A stretch of 64,000 nucleotides of DNA from Phaeobacter sp. CECT 5382 (GCF_001457775.1 NZ_CYSG01000014.1:1-64000); one strand, 5' to 3'; positions 13,838 to 22,458 are shown, counted from the stretch's first letter. Notes: generated from the sequence alone by a model not told the origin. Translations and numbers: made by a program.

Positions 13838-16456
13838 TTAGCAGTGTTCCAGAACCACTGATTTTGCTCTTTTCCAGGCCTGTTGGATGGCCGATTTCTC
13901 AAGTGCCTGCATCTCGGTCGCCATCTCCACCTCCAAAAGGCAGGTGCGCAGGGAGGAAAGCCCCAAGACCGCCGCCGATCCGGCCAGTTTATGCGCCTCG
14001 CTGCGCAGGGCCGCGGTAAGTTCTGAGGCTGCAAGAAGGGTTTCAAGAAAGCTCTCGACCTCGCGATCATAGCTCAGCAGGAAGCCGCAGGCGCGCTCAT
14101 CGCCCAGAGCTTCGAAGAACTGGAGAATATCTGACCTTTGCGACAGGTCCGCCGCTCCAGTTTCGGATCCGGTACGACTGGCAATGAGGTCCGTAAGCCT
14201 CTGACTGCTCACAGGCTTGGTTACCACTTCCACAAAGCCAGCTTTCAAGATCCGCGCATGATCTTCTGGCGCTGTATGGGCCGTAAGAGCAACGATATCG
14301 ATCCCCGGGGCCAATTCCGCTGCCCGGATCCGCCTGATTGCTTCAATCCCATCCACCTCGGGCATGCTTATATCCATCAGAATCAGGTCAAAACTGTCCT
14401 GGCGACAGGCCTCCACCGCCTCGGCGCCCCCAGAGGCCGTGATCACGAAATGCCCCTGCCGTTGCAGCATGTGCTGAAGCAGCTCGCGGTTGATGTCATT
14501 GTCCTCGACCACAAGGATTCTGGTAGAAGAATGGTTTGGCCCGTCTGCATCCTCGCAGATTTCAGCTGCCGTCTGCCTTGGCACCTGAATTGTGCCCTTG
14601 GATCCAGTCGGGCATGGCGGCGACATGCGACCGGACCCAGATCCTGCCTGCGCCGTCATTTGAGCCGTTGGAAGCGGCAGGATCAACGAAAACAGACTGC
14701 CCTCGCCCGGTTCGCTCTCGCAAGTGATGGTGCCGCCCATCACCTGCACGATCCGTCGAGTGATGGCGAGCCCCAAGCCGGTGCCCTCGCTACCGCGTTT
14801 GAAACTGGAATCGAGGGTGATGAAATCTTCGAAAATGCGCTCGAGATCCTGTGACCCGATCCCGTGGCCAGTATCAGAAACATGAAACTCTACCATTCCC
14901 TGATCGGATCCGCGCATTACATCCACCAGAACTGCGCCATTGCTAGTGAACTTGATCGCGTTGCCGATCAGGTTGAGTAAGGCTTGCTGCAACGCACGTG
15001 GCCGCCCAGCCACCATTTCCCCTCCGGCGATATTAATTTGCAACGTCAACGTGTTTCCGCGATTGTGGGCATTCGCCTGCTGGCTTTCGACCAAGCCTGA
15101 AATCAGTTCTTTGAGATCAAAAATCTGCAATTTTTCCGGGGCGACTCCTGCCTCGAGGCTGGACAGCTGCAAAACGTCGTTGACATGATGCAGCAGCAGC
15201 TCTCCCGAGACCCGCATGGCATTTAGATAGCGGCTTTGCTCGGCGTCAGGATGCGTGCCTTCCAACAGATCGATCGCCCCAAGAACACCAGTCAGAGGCG
15301 TACGCATCTCGTGGCTCATCACCGTCAGCAGGTTAGCCTTGGCACGCTCCCCAGCAAGCGCATCATCGCGAGCGCGCCGCAGCTCTTCCTCAGAGGCCAC
15401 CCGGTCTGAAATATCCCGAATGAAACCAACAAAGACCTGATCAGCCTGGCTGCGACTGATCGACAAGGAGACCTCAACAGGGAAGATTTCGCCGGATTTG
15501 CGTTGCGCCTCTAGCTGGATGCGCCCAGCCCCGGCGACCCGGGCTTCGCCCGTTTTCAGAAAGCGTGTCATTCCGGCACGATGAGCTTCGCGCAGATGCG
15601 GTGGGATGATCAATTCGTCCATGGCAGCGCCAATCGCTTCATCGCGACTATAGCCAAAAATTGCCTCAGCAGCGCCGTTGAACGCCTGTATCTTGTTGTT
15701 CTTTCCAACAACCAGAATCGCGTCTAGAGAAGAAGAAATCATCGCCTCCATTCGAGAGGCAGCCTTGCTGCGTTCTGCAGCCAGAACACGCCCCCGGCGA
15801 TACATCCAGCCCAACAAAAGCGCCGTCACCGCCAGCGCCAAAAACAATGCCAGCACGACCCAGGCCAGTCGCAGCAGGATGGAAAACAGATGCAAACGCT
15901 TAGTTTCAGTCGCTTCGACCTGGATGACCACCCCAAAGAGCGCCAGCTCGCGCACATCATCGCCATTGTCCGCAAGCTTTTGCGAAACCTGTGGCAGATT
16001 CTGCATCAAATCAGCATCATCGACATCAATCAGGGTCGCCAGAGCTTCAAGTCGCAGCCACAACCGCTCCAGCAATCTGCCACCGGCGGTGTTCTCTCGC
16101 AGATCGGTAAACAGCGGGCTTTCCTGGAAGGTGTCAATGCGGCTGTAATAGATGTCGAATTGCCGCCGCAGCTGATACAGATCAGCAGGCGTTTTTACCG
16201 CGTGCACAGCTGCGTCCAGCTTGAGGAAATCAACTTCGGCCTGAGACAGCACCCATTGCATATTGTCGGTGGCGGCCGTCGAAAGCTCATCTAGGCGCTG
16301 CACTACTTCGTGCCCCATACGGACAGACTGCACTGTCAGCAGTGGCAGAACCAGCAGCACCAGCGCCAGCAAGAATTTGAAAACAGCAGACCCGTAACGC
16401 CTTTGCACCTTGGCCACGGCCAGCGACACGGCCCTGCTCGGCCCTGAAAACCTCAT
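13838..16456 (-). CDS. Membrane hybrid sensor histidine kinase
   Basis: About 872 residues if started at ATG 16456; a TTG at 16546 would add 30 residues. Order: TM helix (residues 27-44), periplasmic sensor helix bundle, TM helix (about 195-217), PAS domain (235-355), HisKA with H382 in SHEMRTP, HATPase with N499, D528 and GTGLGL (558-563), receiver domain with D695 and K747, and a C-terminal HPt domain with H822. It is a complete phosphorelay in one protein, needing an external response regulator; the LuxR-type regulator at 17595 is the natural partner. A molybdopterin-domain-like periplasmic protein is encoded just upstream in the same operon and may feed the sensor domain. Confidence 0.9.
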   Translation of the reverse strand: MRFSGPSRAVSLAVAKVQRRYGSAVFKFLLALVLLVLPLLTVQSVRMGHEVVQRLDELSTAATDNMQWVLSQAEVDFLKLDAAVHAVKTPADLYQLRRQFDIYYSRIDTFQESPLFTDLRENTAGGRLLERLWLRLEALATLIDVDDADLMQNLPQVSQKLADNGDDVRELALFGVVIQVEATETKRLHLFSILLRLAWVVLALFLALAVTALLLGWMYRRGRVLAAERSKAASRMEAMISSSLDAILVVGKNNKIQAFNGAAEAIFGYSRDEAIGAAMDELIIPPHLREAHRAGMTRFLKTGEARVAGAGRIQLEAQRKSGEIFPVEVSLSISRSQADQVFVGFIRDISDRVASEEELRRARDDALAGERAKANLLTVMSHEMRTPLTGVLGAIDLLEGTHPDAEQSRYLNAMRVSGELLLHHVNDVLQLSSLEAGVAPEKLQIFDLKELISGLVESQQANAHNRGNTLTLQINIAGGEMVAGRPRALQQALLNLIGNAIKFTSNGAVLVDVMRGSDQGMVEFHVSDTGHGIGSQDLERIFEDFITLDSSFKRGSEGTGLGLAITRRIVQVMGGTITCESEPGEGSLFSLILPLPTAQMTAQAGSGSGRMSPPCPTGSKGTIQVPRQTAAEICEDADGPNHSSTRILVVEDNDINRELLQHMLQRQGHFVITASGGAEAVEACRQDSFDLILMDISMPEVDGIEAIRRIRAAELAPGIDIVALTAHTAPEDHARILKAGFVEVVTKPVSSQRLTDLIASRTGSETGAADLSQRSDILQFFEALGDERACGFLLSYDREVESFLETLLAASELTAALRSEAHKLAGSAAVLGLSSLRTCLLEVEMATEMQALEKSAIQQAWKRAKSVVLEHC

Positions 16457-16570
16457 TCCTGAAAGCGACCCTTTATCACGGGCCCTGGTCTGATCGCCGA
16501 CTGGAACATCCTCCAGATTTGAACCCTTACTCCAGACATAGGCCAAGCCATTTCACGTCGCTACAAATCT

Positions 16571-17110
16571 CTACTCGGTGACGGTGGCGATGCTGAGGCT
16601 CTCCAATTGCCAAATGCTGCGCGAATAGATCGCTTCGGTTTTATAGGCCGGATTGCTGTCATAAGGGTAAACGAGCCACAACGGTCCCTTGGAACGTAGC
16701 GGCATTGTTTTGCCATTGCGTTCATAGGCAATGATCGGGCCACCCTCGACGGCATCCGAAAGCGGGATCTCGATCATATAGTCATTGACCGCCCGCGCCT
16801 GAAGCACCCCTTGTTTTACTTCAAGCGGCGCGATCAGATCCACCAGCGGAACTCCGGTAAAACGCTGCACCCCTGTGGTCCAGATGGTCTCGGTCTCAAA
16901 ACTTTCTGCTCCCATTGCGCGCAGCTGCGACAGGGTGAACTTCTGCGTCAGCCCGGCTTCGGCGACCACCTCGATTGTCAACAGGATCTCTTCGGAGGAT
17001 TGGACACCTGCCGCATCCTGTTGAGAAACAGTCTCTGCCTGAGACGGTCCACCAAAGGCCACAAACGCGACCAGAGCAGCAATGGGAAGGAACTTTCCCC
17101 AATTGAACAT
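16571..17110 (-). CDS. Periplasmic protein with a molybdopterin-oxidoreductase-like domain
   Basis: A 179-residue exported protein with a signal peptide (first 25 residues, ending PSQA). The rest resembles a short sulfite-oxidase-type molybdopterin-binding domain: the FTLSQLRAMG helix, FTGVPLVDLI, the YMIEIPLSD strand and GPLWLVYPYD. It is much shorter than real oxidoreductases and no cofactor-ligating Cys is seen, so it may only bind a small ligand. The ATG at 17110 is chosen because AGGAG lies 7 bases upstream; ATG 17125 overlaps that site. It lies just before the hybrid kinase gene in the same direction, which suggests an accessory sensing subunit. Confidence 0.75.
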   Translation of the reverse strand: MFNWGKFLPIAALVAFVAFGGPSQAETVSQQDAAGVQSSEEILLTIEVVAEAGLTQKFTLSQLRAMGAESFETETIWTTGVQRFTGVPLVDLIAPLEVKQGVLQARAVNDYMIEIPLSDAVEGGPIIAYERNGKTMPLRSKGPLWLVYPYDSNPAYKTEAIYSRSIWQLESLSIATVTE

Positions 17111-17594
17111 GTCATTTCTCCTCATTCCGGCTTATCCCGCCACCAACTCAAATAGGTCAAGCCGCTCCCGCAATCAGACGAATGGATCAGATTGATAGGC
17201 TCGGCTCTCATGGCACTTCGAATAGAAATCAAGTGCCATTCGTCCGGCAAGTCTGACACAAGACACCGCCCGGCTCACCTGCGCCTGCGGATAGCCCTAT
17301 ATCCTTCCGTATAGGAGCCCGATCCACTGCAACAAACTGTTGCAACATAACCTGGCTCTTTCTGGATAATTTCCTATTAATCCTGTGCTAAATCGAGGTT
17401 CAAAGCAGCCCAGAATAAATTCAATTTCAGACAATGTCTTGGTGTCAAATACCCTTTTAACGTCCCTGATGTAACGTCCCTGATGGCCTATACAAAAGAG
17501 ACAAGCCTAGTCCGAATGGCAGAAATCTTGATGGAATTGAAACGCTTGACCGCGTAGGCTTTGAGAAATCAATTTAAGCAACTGCAAGGTTATC
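17111..17594. promoter_or_regulatory. Divergent control region between the kinase operon and its response regulator
   Basis: A 484-base non-coding region with several repeats. The 9-bp arms ATGGCACTT (17210-17218) and AAGTGCCAT (17231-17239) form an inverted repeat. GACGAATGG (17177-17185) and CCATTCGTC (17236-17244) form another that encloses it. CCTATA...TATAGG makes a small dyad near 17295-17315. These could be operators or overlapping transcript structures. No other gene was seen. Confidence 0.45.
17459..17485 (+). repeat. Tandem 13-bp direct repeat upstream of the response regulator
   Basis: AACGTCCCTGATG occurs at 17459-17471 and again at 17473-17485, a 14-base period, about 110 bases before the response-regulator start. 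Such spacing fits a binding site for a dimeric activator contacting nearly one face of the helix less tightly than at 10-11 bases; a small duplication without function is the alternative. Confidence 0.6.
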
Positions 17595-18209
17595 ATGCGT
17601 ATTTTGCTGGCAGACGACCACGATATGGTTCGCGAAACCATTTCCGCCTACCTCACCTCCGAGGGTGGCGCTGAGGTATCACTGGCGACAGACCTTGCCG
17701 GTGCGCTTGAAATCATCAAACAACATGGGCCGTTTGACCTGGTTCTTCTAGACTATCAGATGCCCGGCATGCATGGGCTTTCCGGTATGACACAGGCGAT
17801 TGCCGCCAATAACGGCAAGGGCGTCGCAATTTTATCCGGCAGTGCCCCGGCCAAGACCGCCCGCGAAGCATTGGATGCCGGGGCCATCGGATTCATCCCC
17901 AAAACCATGGGAGCGCAATCACTTCTTAATGCCGTGCGCTTCATGAGTGCCGGTGAGATCTATGTCCCTGTTGAGCTGATGCGACAGGAGGCAACAGCAC
18001 CATCACATCCGCTCGCCGACAAACTCAGCCCCCGAGAGCAGGAAGTGCTTGAGGGTCTGTGCCGGGGCCTGTCCAACAAGGAAATCGCCCGCGAGCTGGA
18101 TCTTCAGGAAGTGACCATCAAATTGCACGTGCGCACGCTCTGCCGCAAGCTGGATGCAAAGAACCGCACCCAAGCCGCGCTGACGGCAAAAGAGGCCGGT
18201 CTGTTTTAA
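17595..18209 (+). CDS. LuxR/NarL-type response regulator
   Basis: A 204-residue cytoplasmic regulator. The receiver domain has the acidic pair in LLADDHD, the phospho-acceptor D53 in LLDYQMPGMHG and a conserved Lys in GFIPKTMG. The C-terminal LuxR-type HTH reads LSPREQEVLEGLCRGLSNKE and TIKLHVRTLCRKL. It is transcribed away from the hybrid kinase operon, so it is the likely output of that phosphorelay, receiving phosphate from the HPt His. The repeats in the shared intergenic region are candidate binding sites. Confidence 0.9.
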   Translation: MRILLADDHDMVRETISAYLTSEGGAEVSLATDLAGALEIIKQHGPFDLVLLDYQMPGMHGLSGMTQAIAANNGKGVAILSGSAPAKTAREALDAGAIGFIPKTMGAQSLLNAVRFMSAGEIYVPVELMRQEATAPSHPLADKLSPREQEVLEGLCRGLSNKEIARELDLQEVTIKLHVRTLCRKLDAKNRTQAALTAKEAGLF

Positions 18210-18392
18210 TCGCCTGTGGGCTGCCGACACTCATACCCCTTCGAAAGGGCACTTTTCTCACAGGCAGTGAGCCGAAAAGAAATTATTCAGAAACAAAAAT
18301 CGGATCGCGGGATCGCGCGCCAATAGCCAGTTGAGCTTGCCTTCCTGTGTACCCGACCCGGAGTTGTCCACGCCAATCGACCGAGCACCCAG

Positions 18393-18485
18393 CCCGCTGT
18401 CATCTTGGCCCGCTGTCATCTTGGCCCGCTGTCATACTGGCCCGCTGTCATACTGGCCCCTGTTATCCAGGCCCCTGTTATCCGG
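18393..18485. repeat. Short tandem repeat array at the 3' end of the glycosyltransferase gene
   Basis: Four 16-base units (CCCGCTGTCATCTTGG twice, then CCCGCTGTCATACTGG twice; 18393-18456) are followed by a 15-base unit and a 14-base unit of related sequence. On the coding (minus) strand the 15-base units read in frame as DNRGL/DNRGQ-like pentapeptides, but each 16-base unit shifts the frame, and the stop codon of the gene lies in the array. Confidence 0.85.
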
Positions 18486-20117
18486 TTGCCTGTCATCCTG
18501 CGCCCCGCCATTAAACTCAGCCCCGCCGAATTCCGCTTTCCTAAGCCCGCTCCAATCCAGCGGAGCGCTATCTGGATCCATATAGCCAAACCCGACAGCG
18601 CCATCTGGGCCATCTGGCGAAAGGAAATGCCGAACACGGCTCGCCCATTCAAACAGGGTGACGCCGCCATGAACCACTGACGTGACGCACAGCGTATAGG
18701 GCAGTAAGATCCATGGATTGCGCTGGTATTCCAGCACCAAAACTCCAAGTAGAACCCGGACGAGAAACACCAGGCTAATCCAGAAAGCGGCGAACCCTGG
18801 CCGCATCATTTCTCCGCTGAGCAGAACCAACGGCACAAAGATCGCCAGCAGGGCAGACAGGCGTAGGTCCACCACCCGCAGCCAGACAAAAGTCGGGATA
18901 TTCACCGGCCCCATGGCAATCACTTGACCGCTGCGCTGCATCATCTGCCCCGACCAGCGCCGCAAATGCAGCGCGATCCGGTGCCAGCCAACCCCTTTCA
19001 GCAGGCTGATCGAATAGACGTGCACATCCGGTACAAAGAGCATTTTTCCTTTATTTTTCAGCAGGTGACACCAGGTAATTGAATCGGCAACCGACAGCCT
19101 GCGAAAGCGGCTCGCCTGCTCAAGCCCCTGTTGATGCACCTCTTGCGCGCAAATGAAGCTTTCGTCCAAAATATCGCGCGCGCGCAGAATGCGTATCCGC
19201 CCGGAAAACGGCAGGATCCGTCCTGACAGTGCCTGCGAGGACAGCTCCTGGCGCCGCTGTTCAAACCGCAATCGCAGCCAGGTGCAAATCCAGGAGGCCC
19301 CAAAGCAGATCGCTTTCTGATCGGTCGTTACAAGCTGCAACTCCATGTCCAGAGCAAACAGTGGCAGTGTCTTTTTCAGAACATCCGGCCCCAGGATGGT
19401 GTCATCATCAAGAAAGATAATCAGATCGTCCGGCCCTGCCCCCCAGCGACGGATCTCGCGCAGCACCTTGCCCATCGAAACAAAATGCCCAGCGGTTTGA
19501 AGCCTGATAAAAACCAGTTCAAGGCCCAGCTCGTCTTCGCCCAGTTCCCTCTCCCGAGCAGCCTCTTCAAACAATTCGTTCAAAATAGCTTCGTCATAAG
19601 CACTGGTGGTGCCGTAGTAGACCGTCGTGGGGATCGCTTCGTTGCGGATTTGTCTGACCAGTTCAAAGATGACTTGCCGCCCAAGTTCGGGTGTCTCAAA
19701 GCAGGCCGTGATTTGGATGTGCAGGCGTTCAGGGCGCCATCCCTTTGTCCAGATCCTGTCGGCGCGTCGCCGGAGCGCGGGCCAGTCGCTGGACGAGTAG
19801 CGCCTAGCTCGCCGATAGGTCAGTCCCGACCAAAACAGCCGCCAGGCTCCGAGCGCGGCGAGTCCCAGGGACAGCTGAAAAACGCTGGACTGCATAAGAC
19901 CGGACTGCATAAGACTGTCCTGCAAAAAAAACTGCCAACCATAGGCCAGCGGCAAAACGATCAAGAAACTACAGACACCAACAACAAGTAATTGAGCGGT
20001 TTTGCGATTGGCCGGTTCGGCATCTTCTGACAGAACGGAGCGATCCCGATCGCGCTGCGCCAATATCTGCGCTTGCAGGTCCGCACCCCAGGTGCGCGTT
20101 GCTTCAGGCTTCCTCAT
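18432..20117 (-). CDS. Family 2-type membrane glycosyltransferase
   Basis: A 561-residue inner-membrane enzyme. Two hydrophobic helices near residues 43-95 precede a cytoplasmic GT2 domain with an acidic metal-binding motif (IIFLDDDTILGPD) and a later LRRWSGQMMQ block that resembles the acceptor-site motif of processive GT2 enzymes. Several C-terminal helices follow. The start is supported by GAGGAGG 5 bases before the ATG. The last 35 or so residues are low-complexity Gly/Asp/Asn pentapeptide-like repeats, and the stop falls inside a 16-base tandem array, so C-terminal length can change with repeat number. The sugar and acceptor are unknown. Confidence 0.8.
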   Translation of the reverse strand: MRKPEATRTWGADLQAQILAQRDRDRSVLSEDAEPANRKTAQLLVVGVCSFLIVLPLAYGWQFFLQDSLMQSGLMQSSVFQLSLGLAALGAWRLFWSGLTYRRARRYSSSDWPALRRRADRIWTKGWRPERLHIQITACFETPELGRQVIFELVRQIRNEAIPTTVYYGTTSAYDEAILNELFEEAARERELGEDELGLELVFIRLQTAGHFVSMGKVLREIRRWGAGPDDLIIFLDDDTILGPDVLKKTLPLFALDMELQLVTTDQKAICFGASWICTWLRLRFEQRRQELSSQALSGRILPFSGRIRILRARDILDESFICAQEVHQQGLEQASRFRRLSVADSITWCHLLKNKGKMLFVPDVHVYSISLLKGVGWHRIALHLRRWSGQMMQRSGQVIAMGPVNIPTFVWLRVVDLRLSALLAIFVPLVLLSGEMMRPGFAAFWISLVFLVRVLLGVLVLEYQRNPWILLPYTLCVTSVVHGGVTLFEWASRVRHFLSPDGPDGAVGFGYMDPDSAPLDWSGLRKAEFGGAEFNGGAQDDRQPDNRGLDNRGQYDSGPV

Positions 20118-20370
20118 ACCGCCTCCTCAACCAACCAAACCAAACTGCGGTCTTTCCCAGTCCCGCAGGGCTGCGTCGAACCACCTATAAAAAACCGCAC
20201 CCATGTTTCTGTTCGACCCGATAGCCCTGAATGACCCTCAATGACCCAGTGCGGCAGAAGCGACAAAAATGCTGGTTATTCCGGCTTAATTTGTTGGTTC
20301 GATCTGTTCAATAGTAGCATCCCCTTCACCCGTTCAACTTTTCGCGCATGAGCCAAAAAGTTCGCAAAAA
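20118..20370. other. Non-coding stretch upstream of the glycosyltransferase
   Basis: No gene is seen. It should hold the promoter for the minus-strand glycosyltransferase. The ATGACC/AATGACC words around 20230 are repeated but too short to interpret. Confidence 0.4.
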
Positions 20371-20550
20371 TCAACCCTTACGTGCCAAAATCATTCCTTC
20401 AGCAGCCCTGCGCAACCCAGACACGAAGGCGTTCTCCACTCCAGCTGGCAGCCAGAAGTTGAAGCCCGACAGCTCCCGCTGCCCCAGACGGGTTTCATGG
20501 TCTTTAAACTGAAATGCGCCTCTGCGATCCGCCGTCTGGGTTACCCCACT
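20371..20550 (-). CDS. Possible small protein with a ribbon-helix-helix-like pattern
   Basis: Downstream of the P450 gene on the same strand, an open frame of about 55-60 codons reads GAFQFKDHETRLGQRELSGF followed by NFWLPAGVENAFVSGLRRAA. The strand-then-amphipathic-helix pattern (FNFWLP, then VENAFVSGLRRA) resembles small RHH DNA-binding or antitoxin proteins. The exact start is unclear (a GTA/GTG-like codon region near 20550; the frame is open further, into the P450 end). No family was recognised, and a chance frame is possible. Confidence 0.3.
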   Translation of the reverse strand, partial: SGVTQTADRRGAFQFKDHETRLGQRELSGFNFWLPAGVENAFVSGLRRAAEGMILARKG

Positions 20551-20584
20551 GATGAGCTGACAACCGTGTCTGCTAAATGGCGGA

Positions 20585-21835
20585 TCAGCCAGCTTGCAGG
20601 CTGGCTGGAAGGTGGGCAAAGCCGCGAAAGCGTATGCGCCCACCCGGTTTTCGTCCCGTCAGAATTTCATAGCCGGGGAAGCGTGCCAGAAACCGTTCCA
20701 GCGCGATCTTGCCCTCCATTCTGGCCAGGGTCAGCCCGACGCAGACATGCGGCCCGCCCGCAAAAGCCAGGTGACGGTTGGGACGGCGTGCAATGTCAAA
20801 CCGCTGCGGCTCCGAAAAGACCTCCGGGTCACGGTTGGCCGCCCCGATCACCAGATGCAGATTGCAGCCCCGGTCGATGGTGATCCCGCCGATTTCCACC
20901 ATGGCCGTGGTTTCGCGATTGCCCAGCTGATTGGGCGAGCGAAACCGCAGGACCTCTTCGACGGCCGGTTTGATCAGCTCTGGTTCTGCCAGCAGTCGCG
21001 CCTTTTGGTCCGGGTGATCATGAAGCAGCGCCAAACCATTGCCGATCAGATTGGTGGTTGTCTCGTGACCTGCGTTGAGAATGAAAATACAATTCTGGAT
21101 CAGCTCGATCTCGCTCAAGCCCTCTTCGCCGGGCTGACGTTGTTCATTGCCAATCAGTCGCGTCAACACATCCGTTTCCGGATCCCCCGGCCTGGCCCGG
21201 CGGCGCGCCACCAGATCTTCCAGGTAGGCTTTGAACTCATCCACCGCGCGATGTCCCGCCGCAAGTTGTTGCGCGCTGAGAGAGGGCTCAAGCGCGCCCA
21301 GAATGGCCAGTGACCAATCGCGCAACGGCGCACGTTCATCCATTGGCACATCCAGCAGGTTACCGATGATCTGGATTGGAATAGTCGAGGCAAAATCTTC
21401 AATCAGATCCACCTGTGCTGCGCCCTCCATCGCATCAAGCAGCTCATCCACGGTTTTGATCAGGCCCGGCTCCATCTTGGCAATTGCACGGGGCGTCAAG
21501 GCCGAGGTCATGATCCTGCGCACGCGTGTGTGCAGCGGCGGATCAGAGAACACCAACGAGGTGGTATGGTGTTCAAATAATGCAGATCCCACGCCAAACT
21601 TCGGGCCAAAAGCCGCCTTTTTATCCGAGGAATAGAGCGTCGTGTCCCGATATATCCTGTCCAGATCGTCGTGTCGGCTGATCAGAACCGACCCGTCTGG
21701 TTGAACCAATACCGGGGCCTCGACCAGCAGTGCATCGTAATAGGGAAAGGGATCCTCGACGAACCCTTGAGGCGGATTGGCCAGGTCAAAGCCGTGAATG
21801 TCTTCTGGTCGTATGGCCTTGCTGCTTTTCGACAA
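20585..21835 (-). CDS. Cytochrome P450
   Basis: A soluble bacterial-class P450 of 416 residues. The I-helix oxygen-activation motif is AGHETT (255-260), the ExxR pair is E294/R297, and the haem ligand is C365 in FAGGPHVCVG. FSDPPLHTRVR near residue 96 is the usual substrate-proximal region. The start is TTG, supported by GGAGGGG 5-6 bases upstream, consistent with the family's usual N-terminus. No ferredoxin or reductase is adjacent, so electron donors must come from elsewhere. The substrate is unknown. A palindrome sits in its promoter. Confidence 0.92.
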   Translation of the reverse strand: MSKSSKAIRPEDIHGFDLANPPQGFVEDPFPYYDALLVEAPVLVQPDGSVLISRHDDLDRIYRDTTLYSSDKKAAFGPKFGVGSALFEHHTTSLVFSDPPLHTRVRRIMTSALTPRAIAKMEPGLIKTVDELLDAMEGAAQVDLIEDFASTIPIQIIGNLLDVPMDERAPLRDWSLAILGALEPSLSAQQLAAGHRAVDEFKAYLEDLVARRRARPGDPETDVLTRLIGNEQRQPGEEGLSEIELIQNCIFILNAGHETTTNLIGNGLALLHDHPDQKARLLAEPELIKPAVEEVLRFRSPNQLGNRETTAMVEIGGITIDRGCNLHLVIGAANRDPEVFSEPQRFDIARRPNRHLAFAGGPHVCVGLTLARMEGKIALERFLARFPGYEILTGRKPGGRIRFRGFAHLPASLQAG

Positions 21836-21869
21836 AATCGCCCCTCCGAGTTTTTCTTTCTGAGGCTCT

Positions 21870-21891
21870 GATAAGAATACTTATCTGTCAA
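21870..21891 (-). promoter_or_regulatory. Promoter with an operator-like palindrome upstream of the P450 gene
   Basis: On the minus strand TTGACA (21891-21886) is a perfect -35 box. Immediately downstream lies GATAAG-TATT-CTTATC (21885-21870), a 16-bp palindrome in the promoter spacer. A protein bound there would block RNA polymerase, so a repressor operator is likely. The TfoX-domain gene starts 69 bases away in the other direction. Confidence 0.55.
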
Positions 21892-21959
21892 TCACATGGC
21901 ATAGCAAAATTTCTTGCTCCCCAAGTGACAGAGGCGGGAAACGTCCCTATGTTCGCCAT

Positions 21960-22292
21960 ATGTCCACAGCTATCTCAACCATCCGCAATCTCGGCCCCGC
22001 CTACGAGGAATCTTGTAAGCGGGCAGGCATCCACACCGCGGAAGAGCTGCGCGCACTGGGTGCAGATGAAGCCTATGCGCGGCTCTTGGGATCCGGTAGC
22101 AAGCCCCATTTCATTGGCTATTACGTGCTGGTGATGGCGCTGCAGGGGCGTCCCTGGAATGATTGCAAGGGCGAAGAAAAAAAGGCATTGTGGCAGCGGT
22201 TTGATGCGATCAAAGCGCAGCGTTTTGACAACAACCGATCAGAGTTGGAGCGCATTCTCAACCAGATTGGCGTCATTGAGAAACCAGTCTAA
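21960..22292 (+). CDS. TfoX C-terminal domain protein
   Basis: A 110-residue protein consisting of the helix-rich TfoX C-terminal domain: IRNLGPAYEESCKRAGIHTA, then EELRALGADEAYARLL, and an HFIGYYVLVMALQGRPW core. The TfoX N-terminal domain is absent, which is common in alphaproteobacterial stand-alone versions. Its role, possibly nucleic-acid binding through the helix-hairpin-helix-like fold, is not established. It is divergent from the P450 gene. Confidence 0.8.
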   Translation: MSTAISTIRNLGPAYEESCKRAGIHTAEELRALGADEAYARLLGSGSKPHFIGYYVLVMALQGRPWNDCKGEEKKALWQRFDAIKAQRFDNNRSELERILNQIGVIEKPV

Positions 22293-22389
22293 ATGTGACG
22301 CCGCGTTCCTGATGAGACGACCGTCAGGCATCCCGGCTGCGCAGGTTCAGATCGTACGCGCTGCGCACATGGGGCAGGAAACCTCCGCA

Positions 22390-22427
22390 AAAAAGGAAAA
22401 GGGCCGCACCGACAGTTCGGTACGACC
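22390..22427 (-). terminator. Rho-independent terminator of ndk
   Basis: An 11-bp stem with two G-U pairs (22427-22417 with 22412-22402) and a 4-base loop is followed on the minus strand by CTTTTCCTTTTTT. Confidence 0.85.
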
Positions 22428-22458
22428 CAGGATCAGCATCTCTGACAAGAACGGTGGC

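Noticed and set aside
16505-16535. tRNA T-loop-like sequence (GGTTCAAATC on the minus strand)
   Set aside because: No acceptor stem, D arm or anticodon arm can be built around it, and it falls at the 5' end of the histidine kinase reading frame.
20586-20607. CAGCCAGC-TTGCAG-GCTGGCTG hairpin as P450 terminator
   Set aside because: It lies within the last codons of the P450 gene and has no T run; considered coincidental with the ASLQAG coding sequence.
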